DNA of 64,000 nucleotides from Magnolia sinica (GCF_029962835.1 NC_080573.1:36139001-36203000), one strand, 5' to 3'; positions 9,846 through 23,403 are shown, numbered from the stretch's first letter. The notes: generated from the letters alone by a model not told the origin. Numbers and translations: made by a program.

Positions 9846-12830
9846 TCAATTAAAATTGCACATACCAAGATCAAATTTCAATTTATTAAACCTTCTTTTG
9901 TTGAGCGGTTTAGTGAAAATGTCAGCAAGTTGAGTCTCGGTCGGAATGTATTATAAAGAAATGGTCTTTTCTTCCACTAATTCATGAATGTAGTAATATC
10001 TAATGTCAATGTGCTTGGTTCGTGAATATTGGATTGGATATTTAGATATATTGATTGCACTGAAATTATCACAACATAAAACCATAAAGTCCTATGCAAT
10101 TCCATAATCGCTTAACATTTTTTTCATCCATACTAGCTGAGTGCATGCATTTCCTACTGCAATGTATTCAGCCTCACTGATAGAGAGTGATATAGAACTT
10201 TGTTTCTTACTCTGCCAAAAAACCAAACAGTTTTCGACATAAAAACAACCACCACTAGTTGATTTCCTATCATGAACATTACCAGCCCAATTAGCATCAG
10301 TGTACCCAACTAATTGAACATTAGTATCATGTGGATACCAAAGATCCAAATAAGCTGTACTTGCAATATATCGCATAATATGCTTAACAGCAGTTAAATG
10401 AGACTCTTTAGGGTCAGATTGATATCTAGCGCAAATTCCTACGCTAAATGCAATATCAGGAAGGCTTCCAGTTAAATACAGCAAACTACATATCATACTG
10501 CGATACAATTTAAGATCCACTTTCTTACCAATAGAGTCCTTTGAGAGTTTTAAAGTTGTACTCATAGGAGTATCAAAATTCTTCCCATTCTCAAATCTGA
10601 ACTTTTTAACTAAGTTCAGAGCATATTTGGTTTGAGAGATGAAGAAACCATCAGGTTGCTGTTTAACTTGCAACCCTATGAAATAATTCAATTCCCCAAC
10701 CATGCTCATTTCGAACTTAGATTTCATAAGATCTGCAAACTCAACAATTATGTTACACAGGTAGATCCATAAATAATATCATCAACATAAATATGTACAA
10801 TTAAAATGTGATCATTATTTTTCTTTACAAATAAAGTCTTATCAACACTTCTCATTAAAAAATTATAACTTAGTAAAAACTTAGTCAATTTTTCATACCA
10901 TGCCTTGGGAGCTTGTTTAAAACCGTAAAAAGCCTTTTTTAGATGGTATACATGATCAGCATTCTTAGGGTCTTCAAAACTAGTTGGTTGTTCAATGTAC
11001 ACTTCTTCATACAAATCGCCATTTAAAAAAGTACTCTTTACATCCATTTAATAAATTTTGAACTTTCTAAAGTAAGCAGTGGTTATAAATAGTCTGATTG
11101 ATTCAAGACGAGCTATTGGGGCAAAGGTTTCATCATAATCGATGCCTTCAATTTGAGTGTACCCTTGTACAACCAGTCTAGCCTTGTTTCGAATTATATT
11201 ACCAAGTTCATCAAACTTATTTTTAAAAATTCACTTAGTTCTAATAATATGTTTATCTTTTAGCCTGGGAACTAAGTACCAAACATCATTTCTTAGAAAT
11301 TGATTAAGCTCTTCTTGCATCGCAACTATCCAGTTTTTGTCAGTAAAAGCTTCTTTTATGTTAGCTAGTTCTATCTGAGATTTAAAGCACACGTAATTAC
11401 ACATATCTTTAAGTTGTCTACGAGTGTGTACACCAGTGAGACGGTTTCTAAGAATTTGATTAGTTAGATGGTCTTTAACAGGTCTCAGTTCAAAGTTGTT
11501 TTGACTTGATGAAGAGTCTGATTTATCAATTAAAAGTACTTCATCATTATCTAAACTTGAGACAGGTGTATTCAAGTGATCATCAATAACCACATTAATA
11601 GACTCTTGAATCACACTGTTCCTCTTATTAAGAACCCGATATGCTCGACTATTCAGAGCACACCCTAAAAATATCCCTTTATCACTTTTGGTATTGAACT
11701 TACCCAGATTTTCTCGATCATGCAAAATATAGCACATGCTGCCAAAAACTCGAAAGTATTTGAGGGTAGGCTTCTTATCAAACCACATTTCATAACCCCG
11801 TTATATAGCATGCAATATTTATGGCTTCGAACCAAAGATTTTTAGGGAGCTTTATAATGTTTAACATTACATTAGCCATTTCTTGAAGCACTTTATTTTT
11901 TCTTTCTACTATATCATTTTGTTGTGGTGTTTTGGGTGCAGAGAATTTATGTGATATTCCTTGATTGCTACAAAACTTCTCAAAACCGCTATTCTCAAAT
12001 TTTGATACATGATCGCTATGGATCTTATAGACTTAAGTTTCTTTTTCAATTTGGATACGTTTAAGTACCCTTTTGACTTCATCGAGAGTTTTTTATTTGT
12101 CTCTTAAGAAGACTACCCAAGTATATCTAGTAAATTCATCAACGATAACTAGAATATACTTTTTCCCCCTCGACTCTCCATTCTAGTTGGTCCAATAAGA
12201 TCCATATGGAGGAGTTCAAGTGGTTTAGATGTGGCATTGGAGTCCACTTTTTTTTTGTGGGAGCTCCTAGTTTGCTTGCTAATCTGGCATTTGCCACATA
12301 TTTTATCTATTTTTTGTATTGGGTAAGCCTCTTACTAACTCTCTTTTGCCTAATCTTTATAAGTTGTGGTAGTGTACATGTCCAAGGCATTTATGCCATA
12401 ATTCGGTTTCATCGGTATGGACCATGTAACGCGATAAATTAGATGAGCTAAAGTCACTTACAATATAGCAGTTTTCAGAAGTTCTGCGACTAGCTAATAT
12501 TACAGAACCATTTTTATTTAAAATTTCACACCCTAGGTTAGAAAATTTTATGTTATAATTTTTATCACATATTTGAGAAATGCTTAATAAGTTGTGTTTT
12601 AAACCTTCTACATATAAGACATTCTCAAATAAAGGGAGGTTAGAAAGTTGAATGACATCTTGGCCAATAATCCTACAGATGCTACCATCACCAAATGTGA
12701 CTGATCCATCACTCATGTCTTTAAGAGTGGTGAATAGACCTTTGTCACCAGTCAATATGCCTGGAGCATCCACTGTCTAGGTACCACTTTCAATGGCTTA
12801 ATGCCTTAAAAGCCGTGTGTGCAACCAATC
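9846..12830 (-). pseudogene. E1 pol: protease, integrase, RT, RNase H
   Basis: Sense order from 12830 down. A protease with WYLDSGCSRH near 12775 is followed at once by a frameshift. The pre-integrase domain has the zinc-binding ETELWHKCLGHVHY block. The integrase core lies at about 12400-11800. The connection region (11788-11231) has FGSMCYILHDRENLGKF. RT (11047-10748) shows MDVKSTFLNGDL, FKQAPKAWYEKL and YVDD. RNase H (10727-9846) shows LVGYTDANWAG, KSTSGGC and a SEAEY box, and ends with the ADIFTKPL signature. Several stops and frameshifts interrupt it, for instance between the two RT frames near 10735. Confidence 0.85.
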
Positions 12831-14585
12831 AAGTAACCTTAGGAACCCATTTCATAACTGTTTTGGGTTTAGGAGTATAGTTAGTCTTCTTATGATTGTA
12901 TTTGTTATAAGACCGATCCATTGAGTTAGATTTTAAGAGCTCCTTAAGTAAATCAACTATTTTCTCAGCTAAAGGATTACGATTCTGATTTTTATAATTG
13001 ATATAGTTGCTTTTAGGTTTTAAGGATTGAAAGGTTTTAGCATTTTTAGAATAATTTTGATTTGAACTTTTCCCTTTTGAGTTTGAAGACTCTCCTTTCA
13101 CAAACTTAGGAGAAGTATTCTTATGTTTAGGAGGAGTACATTTGTTGTCGCCCAAACTGAATTGGTCGCCACATTTTTTGGATTCAAATAATAGTTTTTC
13201 TAACTTAGGATCTCCTTGAGCATACGTCCATGTATCCTTTAAATTCAAAAGTGAAGACACTTCAAGTTTTAGTTTTTCATTTTCAGATTTTAGATTTTCA
13301 ATAAGGGAGGTTTTGAAATCTAAATCGCATTTAGTTTTTTCAAAGGAATTTAAAATGTGGGATTTTTCTAAAACAAGAGTTTCAAAATTTTCTTTAAGTT
13401 TAAAGAACTTTTCTTTCTAAAGTTTTAATTTTACAGCAGTTTTACAACTTTCCTTGTATAGGGCATTGTAAGCATCTTAAAGATCTTCTTCATTTTCATG
13501 ATCACTATTCAGATTTTTTTCACTAGTTGAATCATCATGATCTGAAAAAGTGAACTTGACTAGAGTCATAAGGGCTTTGACTTCATTACCCGACTAAGTT
13601 TCAGAATCTTCTAATTTAGAAGAGGCTTTAGAGCCAGAAGATTCATCCCAAGTAGCCAACATATCTTTCTTTTTAGGTTTGTCCTTTCTAGGACACTTGT
13701 TTGTTAAATGCTCATATTCATGGCAGTTGTAACATTGGCTATCTTTTAATGATTTTCAAGTTTTATATTTAGATCTTTTCTTATCATTAGATTTTTGAAA
13801 ATCAACCCTATTTTTACTTTTAAAAATTTTGTAAAACTTTTTAGCTAAAAGGGCCATATCATCTTCAGAATTTTCTAAGTCAGAATTACTATTTTCTTTA
13901 TAAATACATTTAGAAGATTTAAGGGCGATGGATTTACCTTTAGGAGCTTTAAAGTTTAACTCATAGGTTTATAAAGAACCAACTAACTCTTCTACCCTTA
14001 TATTATCTGCATCACGAAGTTCCTGGATTGCGGCCACCTTTGAATTGAACCGTTCAAGTAGTGAACGTAGTATCTTTGCATAGACTTTACTTTTTATGAT
14101 TTTATCACTAAGACCCCACGAAGAGTTAACAATGTCATTTAATCTAGTATAAAAGTCCATGAATGTTTCACTTTCCTCCATACGTATTTCCTCAAATTTG
14201 GTTGTGAGGATTTGGACTTTAGATTTCTTAACAATTGTTCCCACGTGTGTCATTTCTAAAATATCTCAGGCTTGCTTTGCAGTATCACATGATATAATTC
14301 TTTTGAATTCATCCGCTGATATTGCACAAGTTATGACATTTAAAGGCTTTACATTAGCATTACTCTCATTTTTCTGAAGTGTGGTCTAAGTAAAATAAGG
14401 TGTGATTTTCATTGATTTGGATCCATCGATACCAGTTACTTCAGTGGTAGGAGAATCACTGTGGCTCGCCACATACTCTCATCCATAGATTTTACAAAAA
14501 TCCTCATTTTGGCTTTCCAATAGGCATAATTGGAGCCATCAAATGGTGGAGGCTTAGTGACTGAAAGACTATCAAAATTTGACAT
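12831..14585 (-). pseudogene. E1 gag
   Basis: The start is the ATG at 14585 (MSNFDSL). Homology to the open gag of E5 is continuous. It includes the UBN2-type capsid region with ERFNSKVAAIQELRD, a zinc knuckle near 13740 and a lysine/serine-rich tail leading into TVMKWVPKVT without a frame change. Many stops and frameshifts are spread over its length, so no full gag is encoded. As in E5, gag and pol appear to share one frame ancestrally. Confidence 0.8.
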
Positions 14586-14653
14586 CTTAAATAGCTCAAA
14601 TCAATTAGCTTAGGAAATAAATCCAAATAGAATAATTAAAAATGAGCTATTAG

Positions 14654-14665
14654 GCTCTGATACCA
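14654..14665 (-). other. E1 primer binding site, tRNA-iMet type
   Basis: The + strand reads gctctgatacca, so the sense strand is TGGTATCAGAGC. It lies two bases inside the 5' LTR edge. Confidence 0.9.
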
Positions 14666-14667
14666 CT

Positions 14668-16599
14668 TGAAAAGGCCAAGCTATATGTCCTAGAGGGGGG
14701 GGGGGGGGGGTGAATAGGACAATGCCAAATTAAAAATTAACAGCGAAATTAAACAATAAGATAGCAAAATAAATTACAAATAATCAAAGGAAGCAACAAC
14801 CTCAAAATTCTAGTATTGAGAGGTTGATACAAATGTTGTTCTAAGGACAACCTTACACCATAAAAACCAAGGGTTTATGGCAGGACAACCTTACTAGAAC
14901 GATTTGTGAATCAAAAACTCAAACTGAAGAGGAATAAAAAGGAAATAATAAGAAAGGAAATCTAAACTATTACAACATTCCCCACAATGCTGAAATGTAA
15001 AGATTACAACATTCACATCCACAAATACATTCCACAATCTTGAACCAAAAAGAATAAAGAAAGGAAACCACAAACACATAAAATACGAAAAGTTATAGTG
15101 GTTCGCCTATTAAACAACAGCCACACAACTACTCCACTCCTAATATCCTCACATAGTGGTTATTAGCGTTCACTATGAAAATAGGTTTTTCCAGGTTCAT
15201 TTAAAACACTCACAATTGTGTCTTTCAAGTGGGCTTACACAATTCAAAAAACCCCACACTAAGTTTTTTGGATCACCTCAGATAACCAAAACTGAGAGAT
15301 TTTTTTGGCTTAATCTCAAAGAAACCAAAACATAGGAAATTACAAAACTGTAAAATACCTAGATATTCTCTTTGATGCAGCCCGGCAGAACCAAATCGGA
15401 GTAGAAGTTCAATGTCCAATACTCACATATGAAATGGTCTTAGGTTCTAAATTGATTTTAGATTTAAAGTACCTTGGTCTAACTTGATTTATTTTGATTC
15501 CCAGAAATGGGAATACCTCAATCCCTCTTTCAAATAAAAATTAGAATGCGAAAATTCAATATCAAATACAAAGAAATCTAATAAAAGAGAATATTAAATG
15601 AGCACAATATAGTTTAAAATAATGACTAACTTATCTCTTAGAGTATCGTATTGATTTAACTTAAATTAAATGAAAAGCTCTGAAATTCGTCGTCTATTTA
15701 TAGGGGAAGAAATGACATTCACGACTAGTCCTGTGGACACTACAACTGGTCATAGGACCAACTGATTTTTGAAATTTTGAGTGCGATCGGATAAAGCCAT
15801 TCCACGACTAGTTGTAGGACCTTCACGACTGGTCATGGGACCTCCATGACTGGTCGTGACCTGTCCATGACTGGTCGTGTGGAACAAGAAACAGTTGCTG
15901 GACTTTGAGTCGTAGCTGTAGGATTGGTCGTGAACGAGTCGTGCACTGTTCATACAACCGGTCGAGAAGTCTCTATGACTGGTCGTGGCTTAACATAAAA
16001 TTCCAAAAGTCTACAACAAACTTAGGACTAGTCGTGAAATTTTTTGGACTGGTCGAGCTAGTGCTAGGACTAGTTGAACAGAGTCTAGGACTAGTCGAGA
16101 AACAAACCATTCACCTTTAAAATGATATAATTGAATTATGTATTCAAAATGACCTACCCTAAGGTCAATCTAAGGTCATTGATACCTTTAGTCATTAAGT
16201 ATGAACATTGAAACTTCTTTTCCTTCAGTTGATAACTGATCTTTGAAGTTCACAAAGCTTGTGATCATTACATGATGAAGCTTGAATTTGAAACCTTTTG
16301 AAGCTTCAATTTGAATATTGAATTTGTAACTTTAAGATGCTTGAATTTGAAACCTCTTTAGTCTTGAGCATGAGGTCCGAAGAAAAAGACTTTCTCTTGA
16401 CTTGAAGCTTGATCGATGAATCTTGAACTTGTTGTTATACTTGACCATGACCATGTAAACTTATATTTCTTGAAGTCTTTGTTCTAGAGTGATGCACAGT
16501 CTTCATTATATAGTAGTGTTATACAAGACACAGATTCCAAGAGAGGTTTTGGCACTACAAAATTTGACAATATAGGAGCTAGAAACCATAGCACTTACA
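14668..16599 (-). repeat. E1 5' LTR
   Basis: It runs from TGAAAAGGCC to gcacttaca on the + strand (sense TGTAAGTGC...CCTTTTCA). It carries the same poly-G run as the sister LTR, a TATA box at 15694-15703 (ctatttatag) and a CGACTGGTCG array at 15720-16105. Small indels distinguish it from 5892-7789, for example loss of a stretch near 15108, so this is an older insertion than E5. The target copy atata follows at 16600-16604. Confidence 0.9.
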
Positions 16600-16604
16600 A
16601 TATA

Positions 16605-16656
16605 TAGCCCTTATTTCACCCCATATCTCTCATATACAAATTTTGCAAAAACCCTA

Positions 16657-16699
<43 letters not shown>

Positions 16700-18987
16700 A
16701 AGAGAAAAGAGGAAAGAGAGAAGTGAGATTCTGGGAGATTGTTGCAGGAATCCTCCCACACGACTCTATGTGCCAAATCACCATTTTTTTGCTATCCAAC
16801 CCTCTTCTAGTTACGATTTTGGTAAGAAACCCTAACCCTGATCTCGTTGTAGAAATCCAAGATAGCTGTTCGTCAATCTAACTAACCAGATAAGTCATCT
16901 AGGTACTTGACATTTCATTTTCGAAAACGTAGAGTTTGAACCGAGACCGAGTTAAGCATTTTGACAAAAGGTGCAGACTATAAATGCTTAGGTTATGATT
17001 ATTAATGATCTCAATGTCAGCTAATGGTTTATGTCTGACTTGATTGCTGCCATGTTATTTTTGATACGCCTATTTCTGTATAATATACATGTATAAAATG
17101 GATTGGGGAAAATATGCATTCCATGTGTTTGTTGAAATGTTTGAAAGAGCATTTGAATATGATTTATGCTTTTCATGATTTCTAATCTAGGGTTAGACAT
17201 GGGCATGTGTATGTTAATCTCTTCGTTTAAGGAATCGCTAAAATATGTGTTGTAACTAACCTAGTCTATGTATTTGGTATAGCGTAGTCTAAGTGTTTAT
17301 TGAATTGTCTGAATGAGAAATTGTTGATGATTTGTACTTATTACAAGTATTAACATAGGATTTTGTATTTCCGTATACATATGTTTAGTTCTTTCATGTA
17401 AACATCTTTGCCTCTATGCAAATATATGGATAAAATGCAAGTGCTTGGTAATGTGATCAATGTGTTTGATGAAATGCTCAAATAAAAAATTCACTTAAAT
17501 TGTTTATTAAATGCTGAAATGATTATCACATGTGATTATTTGCTGCATCTGAATAAGATTGGGGCTACAATGTAGCCCAGGCAATCGGTAACAGTCCCTG
17601 TTCGGGTGGCCGAACTAGTCACGCCACATTGGGAAAATTCGATGAATCTGGGTCGCACAACGATTGTCGACAGTGGTTAGGCCACGCAGGGTGCTTATGC
17701 GCTCCATGTTGATTACATCAGTGTGTACCCGTACTAATCGAACTTCCCTAACAAACTGATTGGCCTATTGTATGATCACCATGTATGGACGCCACTGCTT
17801 GAATCTAAGGTACCCCCACCAATGAAAAAGCCCACTTTAACCATGGTACTATGATCCGCTAAGACTCATGAGCGGGGCGTGGTGGCAAGGGACACCATGG
17901 TCGAGCTGCAGCCTACGCTAGGGTGACGAGCCTCCCCATTGTGACCATTGACTAACCAAAACTCGTGAGCTGTGCATGATGGTATGGGACATCGTGTCTG
18001 AGCTATCGGCTTATGTTTAGGTGATGAGTCTTCCCATAGTGACCTCGAGTATAAATTTTTAAATTTGCTTATCGACTGGTTTAATTAGGGGTGATGCCCT
18101 ACAACTAGTCTATCGTATGTGCTTAAAGATGATTGACGACCCTATATGGATCCTTCGGTTCAGGTAAATGATATAAAGGGAGGTACCTTTGCTTCCTGAA
18201 TTTGTTGTATGAATAAGTTTAATTAAGTACTCGGCTAACACGGCCATGCATCGCATTACATTAGTTAGGATGTGCTTTTGGCGAGGAAGGTGCACTTTTA
18301 GGAGGTTGTCATATGCGAATTTGGTTGTCGGAGTCGCTTGTGAGGGCCCTTTGTGCGAGGGCATACATCATTACTTGCACACCATTCCTACATTAACAAG
18401 AGTAGTTAGGAAGTGATTATTGTATTGTTTTATCATTACTTCTTGATTGACTTGATAACATGTTAACCTTTGCTTTATAGTTCCACTGAATTAGCTACTC
18501 ATTCCCACCTGGGGTGGTATTTTAAAACACCAACTAGACTATGGTTTAGATGCAGGTGCGGATGATGTTTGTGCTATGAAGCAGGATTACATGGATGAGG
18601 AGGAATCCTCCTATTTTCAATTATCAGGCGGGTCGATGTAGACTTCGTGCTGATACGTAAGGACACTGGGATTTTTGGCTTATTTAAACACTTTACATTT
18701 CTCCATTTTGTATATTTTTAGAACAATACTTGTATATGTTCAGCCTGGTGACATACTTATACTCTGGAGTTGGTAAAATACACACATATTTAAGTGTATA
18801 TGTTTCAGTCTTCCGCTTGCTTAATTTAATTATATTCGGAGTATGATATGCTGTTTTAGTATAATCTCACTCATGCTTAACTCAATAATATGAGCAAAAT
18901 CTGATCGTCATCATCCATATTGCATAAGCGATGTGCTGGATCTCGGGAATAGTGCTTTGCTCGACCCTCGAAATCCGGGGCGTTACA
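16605..18987 (+). repeat. Tekay-L 3' LTR, part 2 (R-U5)
   Basis: The LTR resumes with 'tagcccttatttcacc' right after the second atata copy (16600-16604). The uninterrupted Tekay-R LTR shows the same order around 63041 in reverse. It includes a long AG microsatellite, two AAACCCTAA telobox-like words (16648, 16827) and ends 'ggggcgttaca' at 18987. Together the two parts give about 3.17 kb, against about 3.14 kb for the intact sister. Reading frames here are not conserved. Confidence 0.9.
16659..16695. repeat. (AG)n microsatellite in Tekay-L LTR
   Basis: About 18 AG units follow the TATA-proximal region of the LTR. The same place in Tekay-R (about 62940-62985) is also purine/pyrimidine biased but interrupted, so the run expanded in this copy. 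Confidence 0.9.
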
Positions 18988-19408
18988 GAAACCAATTTTC
19001 TTTCTAATTCTAGGATAGAAACTTTGTTAATCTATTTTTAGAAACTAGTTTACTTTCCTTTTTCTATTTTTAGAAACTAACTTACTTTCTATTTTTAGAA
19101 ACTTTCCTTTCTCTTTTATTTATTTTTAGAAACTAATTCACTTTACTTTTTCTTTTGCAAGATCCCAATATAGAAACTTCTATTTTGAAAACTTCTTTTT
19201 AATTCTCTCTTTCTATTCCTAGATTTCTATTTCCCTCATTCTTTTTTAGGTTTAGGTTAGATTCTAAAATTGTGGGCTGAGATTATTTCATGCCCAAGTG
19301 GGTTCGTGATAACCCTCGACGTCTCTTGAGTGAAGGAGGATTAGTTGAGGGTTATCTATCCATCACAGGATTAGACACCACTCGAGATCCACAGAGTTAA
19401 TTGAAGTT
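18988..19408 (+). other. Athila 5' leader remnant
   Basis: This non-coding stretch between the Tekay-L 3' end and the Athila gag contains about ten repeats of 'tttttagaaact' in a T-rich context. That composition is common in leaders of Athila elements. No primer site is seen, so the start of the leader and the 5' LTR lie left of Tekay-L. Confidence 0.6.
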
Positions 19409-20869
19409 ATGACTGCCAATCAATATCCAAATCACCCCAAGCTGGGGTTGAGGAAATCCAGAATGAGGTGCATCAAGCACCCCTGCCTCATACTTTACAA
19501 GATTATTTACAACCGGCGGGGGTGAGCACGCCCTCATGCATGATTTTTTCAGAAAATACGGGATGTATGGATATTAAGCCAGGGGTGATCTGACTCCTTC
19601 CAAAATTCCATGGACTTGAATATGAAAATCCATATTTACACTTGAAAGAGTTTGATGAGATCATAGCCACTTTGTATTTTCCTAACGTGTCCGATGACAC
19701 GGTTAGGTTGAAACTCTTTCCTTTTTCTTTAAAAGAGAAAGCTAATACATGGTTACATTCGCTACATCCTCGATCTATTGGTAGATAGAACGATATAACA
19801 AGAGAGTTCATAAAGAAAATTTTTCGACACCATAAAACGAGCACCCTCAGAAAGTCAATCATGAACTTTGACCAAAAGGAAGATGAAACATTCTTCCAAT
19901 GTTGGGAGCGGTTCAAGGATCTTTTCAGTTCATGCCCACAACACGGTTTTGAAGCATGATGCATTACACACTTTTTCAATGATGGACTGACATCCTCCAT
20001 GCTCCAATTAGTTGAGACAATGTGCAATGGGGAATTCGTGAACAAAAATGTCGATGATGTGTGGGATTATTTGGATTGACCTGCTGAAAATGCACAATCA
20101 TGGGATGTCTCCCCAAAATCGAGCACCACTTCTAGGTCCCCTCAATCAAAGGAGAGGGGCGGAATATACTTTCTAAAAGAGGATGATGATATCAATGCTA
20201 AAGTAGCTAATCTCAAAAGGAAATTCAAGGCCATGAAACTAAAGAGGGATAAGGCTAAGGAAATTATTTGCAGTATTTGTGCTTGCAACATTCACACAAT
20301 TGAAAATTGCCCAACAATACCTGCTTTTTAAGAGGTACCGAATGACCAATCTAATGCCGTGAATAATTACCAAAGGCCTTTCAATGGACCCATCTCTAAT
20401 ACATACAATCCTAGTTGGAGAAATAATCCAAATTTCGGTTGAAAGAATGGACAAACTGCAACTCCTCAAGGATTTCCTAATCAAATTCCAAATCAATGGA
20501 ACTTCAAGAGGAACCTTTTTAAAATTCCACACAAACTCAGGAGCTTACCTAAGCATTATGAGAACTTATAAAATTTGTGCCAAAGATGGATTCACGTATT
20601 ATAGTTATAGAGAAGGGGATGCTTCTTGCTCAACCATTCCCCAATCCTAAACTGCAATACGGAATAAGTGATCCAAGCTCTTCAAATTAAATGGAGCAAG
20701 TTAAGTCTATCATCACCCTTAGGAGTGGGAAATAAGTGACAAATCTATTTTGGTAAGAGCTGAGAAGTTTAAGGACTCGAAAATAGATGAAACTGATAGA
20801 CCTAACACTGCTCCGTAAGAATTAGAACCAAAACTTCAAGGCAAGACGATTACACCATTCCCCTAATAA
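19409..20869 (+). pseudogene. Athila gag
   Basis: A possible start is the ATG at 19409. The capsid-like part near 19600-19960 reads FHGLEYENPYLHLKEF, then VRLKLFPFSLKEKANTWL, 'RKSIMNFDQKEDETFFQCWERFKDLF' and CPQHGFEA, the Retrotrans_gag pattern. A CX2CX4HX4C zinc knuckle (CSICACNIHTIENC) lies at 20269-20310. A tail with YNPSWRNNPNFG follows. In-frame stops occur near 19786, 19958, 20078 and 20329. The antisense frame of 180 codons at 19503-20045 is a shadow of this gene. Confidence 0.85.
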
Positions 20870-21562
20870 TTGATTACACCAAAACCTCTCTCTAACTCTC
20901 AGGACATTCTAGAGGTGTTGAAACAAGTGAAAGTCAATATTTCTCTGTTTGATGCCATTAAACAAATACCCTCATATGCCAAATTTACGAAATATATGTG
21001 TACAACCAAAAGAGAGCAAAATATTCAAAAGAAAATCCTTTTAACCAAAAAAGTGAGGGCCATCCAGAAGTAAGACGTGCCACAAAAATATAAAGATCCT
21101 GGTAGCCCAAGCATTACTTGTGTAATTAGGAGTTACTGGATTGAGCACGCACTTCTTGACTTAAGAGCGAGCTTAAATCTAATCCCTTACTCGGACTATG
21201 AACAACTGGGTCTAGGTGAATTAAAACCCACCCGGACCACATCACAACTTGTCGATCGCTCAGTTCATGTACCGAGAGGGATAATTGAGGATGTGTTGGT
21301 CTAGGTTGAGAAATTCTACTACCCAGTAGATTTTATCATCTTGAACACTCAACCCATCGTGGACATAAGCACTAAAATTCCCGTCACTCTTGGTCGCCCA
21401 TTCCTTGCCATATCAAATGCAATCATTAATTACAAGAATAGAGTCATGAGTTTGTCTTTTGGAAATATGACATTAGAGTTAAATATATTTTTCAATATGA
21501 ACAAACAATCAGAGGAAGATGACGATTCCCATGATATTAACCTGATTGACTTTTTCATGTAA
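20870..21562 (+). pseudogene. Athila aspartic protease region
   Basis: The fragments at 20870, 21077 and 21341 are in one frame, separated by stops near 21071 and 21302. The protease part has LLDLRASLNLIPYSDYEQLG and the flap/C-terminal block VTLGRPFLAISNAIINYKN. The active site reads D-L-R where the family has D-L/S-G, so catalysis would be lost. The coding then runs towards RT, but E2 is inserted at 21672. Confidence 0.85.
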
Positions 21563-21671
21563 GATAGAACTTTTTTTTACCATATCCTCTAACCCTCTAG
21601 AGACGTGCCTAACCCACTTCCATGATTTATATGATTATGTGATTAGGGAGATGAGAACCAAGCTAGATACT

Positions 21672-23389
21672 TGTAAATGCTATCTTATCTAGCTCCTAGG
21701 TTTGTCAAATTTTGTTATGCCAAAATCTCTTGGAATTTGTATCTTGTTTAACTGCTATTGTAAGATCAACTTCATGTCATCCTTGCCAATCTTGTCTACA
21801 TTCAAGTACAAGATCAAGAAGTTCAAGTACAACATAACAACATCAAGAAATTCACTTTCAAGAACAAGAAGTTCAAGTACAAGATCAAGAGGTTCAAGAA
21901 CAAGAAGTTCAAGTACTATATTAAGTCTTCAAGCTTCAACTACTTCAAGAGAATGATATGTGATGAATTAATCTCACAAGTAAGGTTTGTTTGACCTTAG
22001 AATGACTTTATGATAGGTCATACAATATCAGTAGTCATTTGATAATTTTATAGGTCATTCTTTAACCAGTCCTAGTCATGGTTCAACTAGTCCAAACACT
22101 GGCTCGACCACTCCAAGAATTCCCTCGACTAGTCCAAGGTTTGTTATGAATTTTTGGAATTTTCTGTTTGACCCTCGACCAGTGAACAATGCTCAACCAG
22201 TCAAACAGGCTCTACTTAAAGTCCAACAACATTTCTGGGTCCCACTCGACCAGTCGAGAAGGCCACTCGACCAATTGAGTAGTGATCTTATCTTATCACG
22301 CTAGAAATTTTGAAATGTTGTTGGTCCTTCAACCAGTCGCGCTGACCACTAGGCCAGTCAAGTGAATAATATTTTTGCCAATAAATTAAGGACGATTTTC
22401 AGAGTTATTCAATTCATTCAAAGCTATTCAAGTCACAACTCTGAGAAACTTGTCCTCACATTCTAGAAAGTAATTGGTTAGTATTTAAGATTCTTTTAAT
22501 AGCTTTTTTGCATTTGATTTTGTGATCTCTATTTAATTTTATTTCTTTTGAAAAGGGAATATTGATTTTACCATTTGTGAGATCAAAATCAAATCAAGCT
22601 AGCCTGGGTTGATTTAATCTAAAAAACATTTAGACCTAAGAACCCTTTCATATGTGAGATTAGACATTGAACATTTACATCGAATTGGTTCTACTGGGCT
22701 TCATCAGAAGGAGAATCTTTAGATAAGTACATTTCAATTTTCTGTATTTGGTTTGTAAGATTGCCAAAAAATCTTTCATCTTTGGTTTTGACTGAGATAG
22801 CCAGAAAACCTCAGTGAGTGGGGTTTCTAATTGTGGCAGCCCTTTGAAAACACAATGGTGAAGATTTTGGGTGAACCTTGGAAAACCTATTTCATAGTGA
22901 AAGCCAATATCCCATGGGTGAGGATATTGAAAGTGGAGTAGTTGTATGGAAGTTTTCTAACAGTTGGTGTACACACAAGCGAACCACTATAATTGCTGGA
23001 GTTGTGGTGAATGTTTATTTTTGTGCATTTGTGGTGAATGATTGTAATTTACTTTCTGTGCATATGGTGAATGTTGAAATAGCAATTGATATTTATCTCT
23101 GTTTTATTCTTTATTCCTCTGTATCAGTTTGGGATTTTGATACCTATGCCATTTTAATAATCAAGTTATCCTACCATAAGCCATTAGTTTTTGGGGTAAG
23201 GTTATCCTTAGAACAACATTTGTATCCACCTCTCAATATTTATGCATTTAAGGTTGCTATTTATTTCTGCTATTTGGGATTGATTAGTGCTATCTTGTTT
23301 AAGTTCTTTATTAATTCTGTAGTTAAATTTTAATTTGGCATAGTCCTATTCATCCACCCCCACTAGGACTTTTTAGCTCGGCCTTTTCA
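21672..23389 (+). repeat. E2 5' LTR
   Basis: It runs TGTAAATGC...CCTTTTCA. The region 22060-22350 contains palindromes of the CGACCAGTCG type, several mutated, with a weak TATA-like aataaatta near 22380. A 'caagaagttcaag' short repeat fills 21800-21935. A reading frame of 151 codons at 22878-23333 lies in the LTR. It is broken in the sister LTR and is not considered a gene. Confidence 0.9.
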
Positions 23390-23391
23390 AG

Positions 23392-23403
23392 TGGTATCAA
23401 AGA
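23392..23403 (+). other. E2 primer binding site, tRNA-iMet type
   Basis: TGGTATCAAAGA follows two bases after the LTR end. It has changes from TGGTATCAGAGC but stands in the canonical place. Confidence 0.8.

Larger units (their letters stand above)
5892..16599 (-). mobile_element. E1: Sirevirus-type Ty1/copia retrotransposon, degenerate
   Basis: The element is complete in outline. On the reverse strand its order is 5' LTR, primer site, gag, protease, integrase, RT, RNase H, accessory ORF, multiple polypurine tracts, 3' LTR. The five-base duplication atata flanks it on both sides, and the empty target can be read in Tekay-R. The order of pol domains (integrase before RT) makes it copia. The downstream accessory ORF and the repeated PPT boxes are hallmarks of the Sirevirus (SIRE/Maximus) lineage. 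Every coding region has stops or frameshifts, so this copy is dead. Confidence 0.93.

Noticed and set aside
19503..20045. 180-codon frame on the reverse strand
   Set aside because: It is antisense to the recognisable Athila gag and has no independent motif.
22878..23333. 151-codon open frame in the E2 5' LTR
   Set aside because: It lies in an LTR, and the sister LTR (31498-31770) breaks the frame. It has no recognisable domain.
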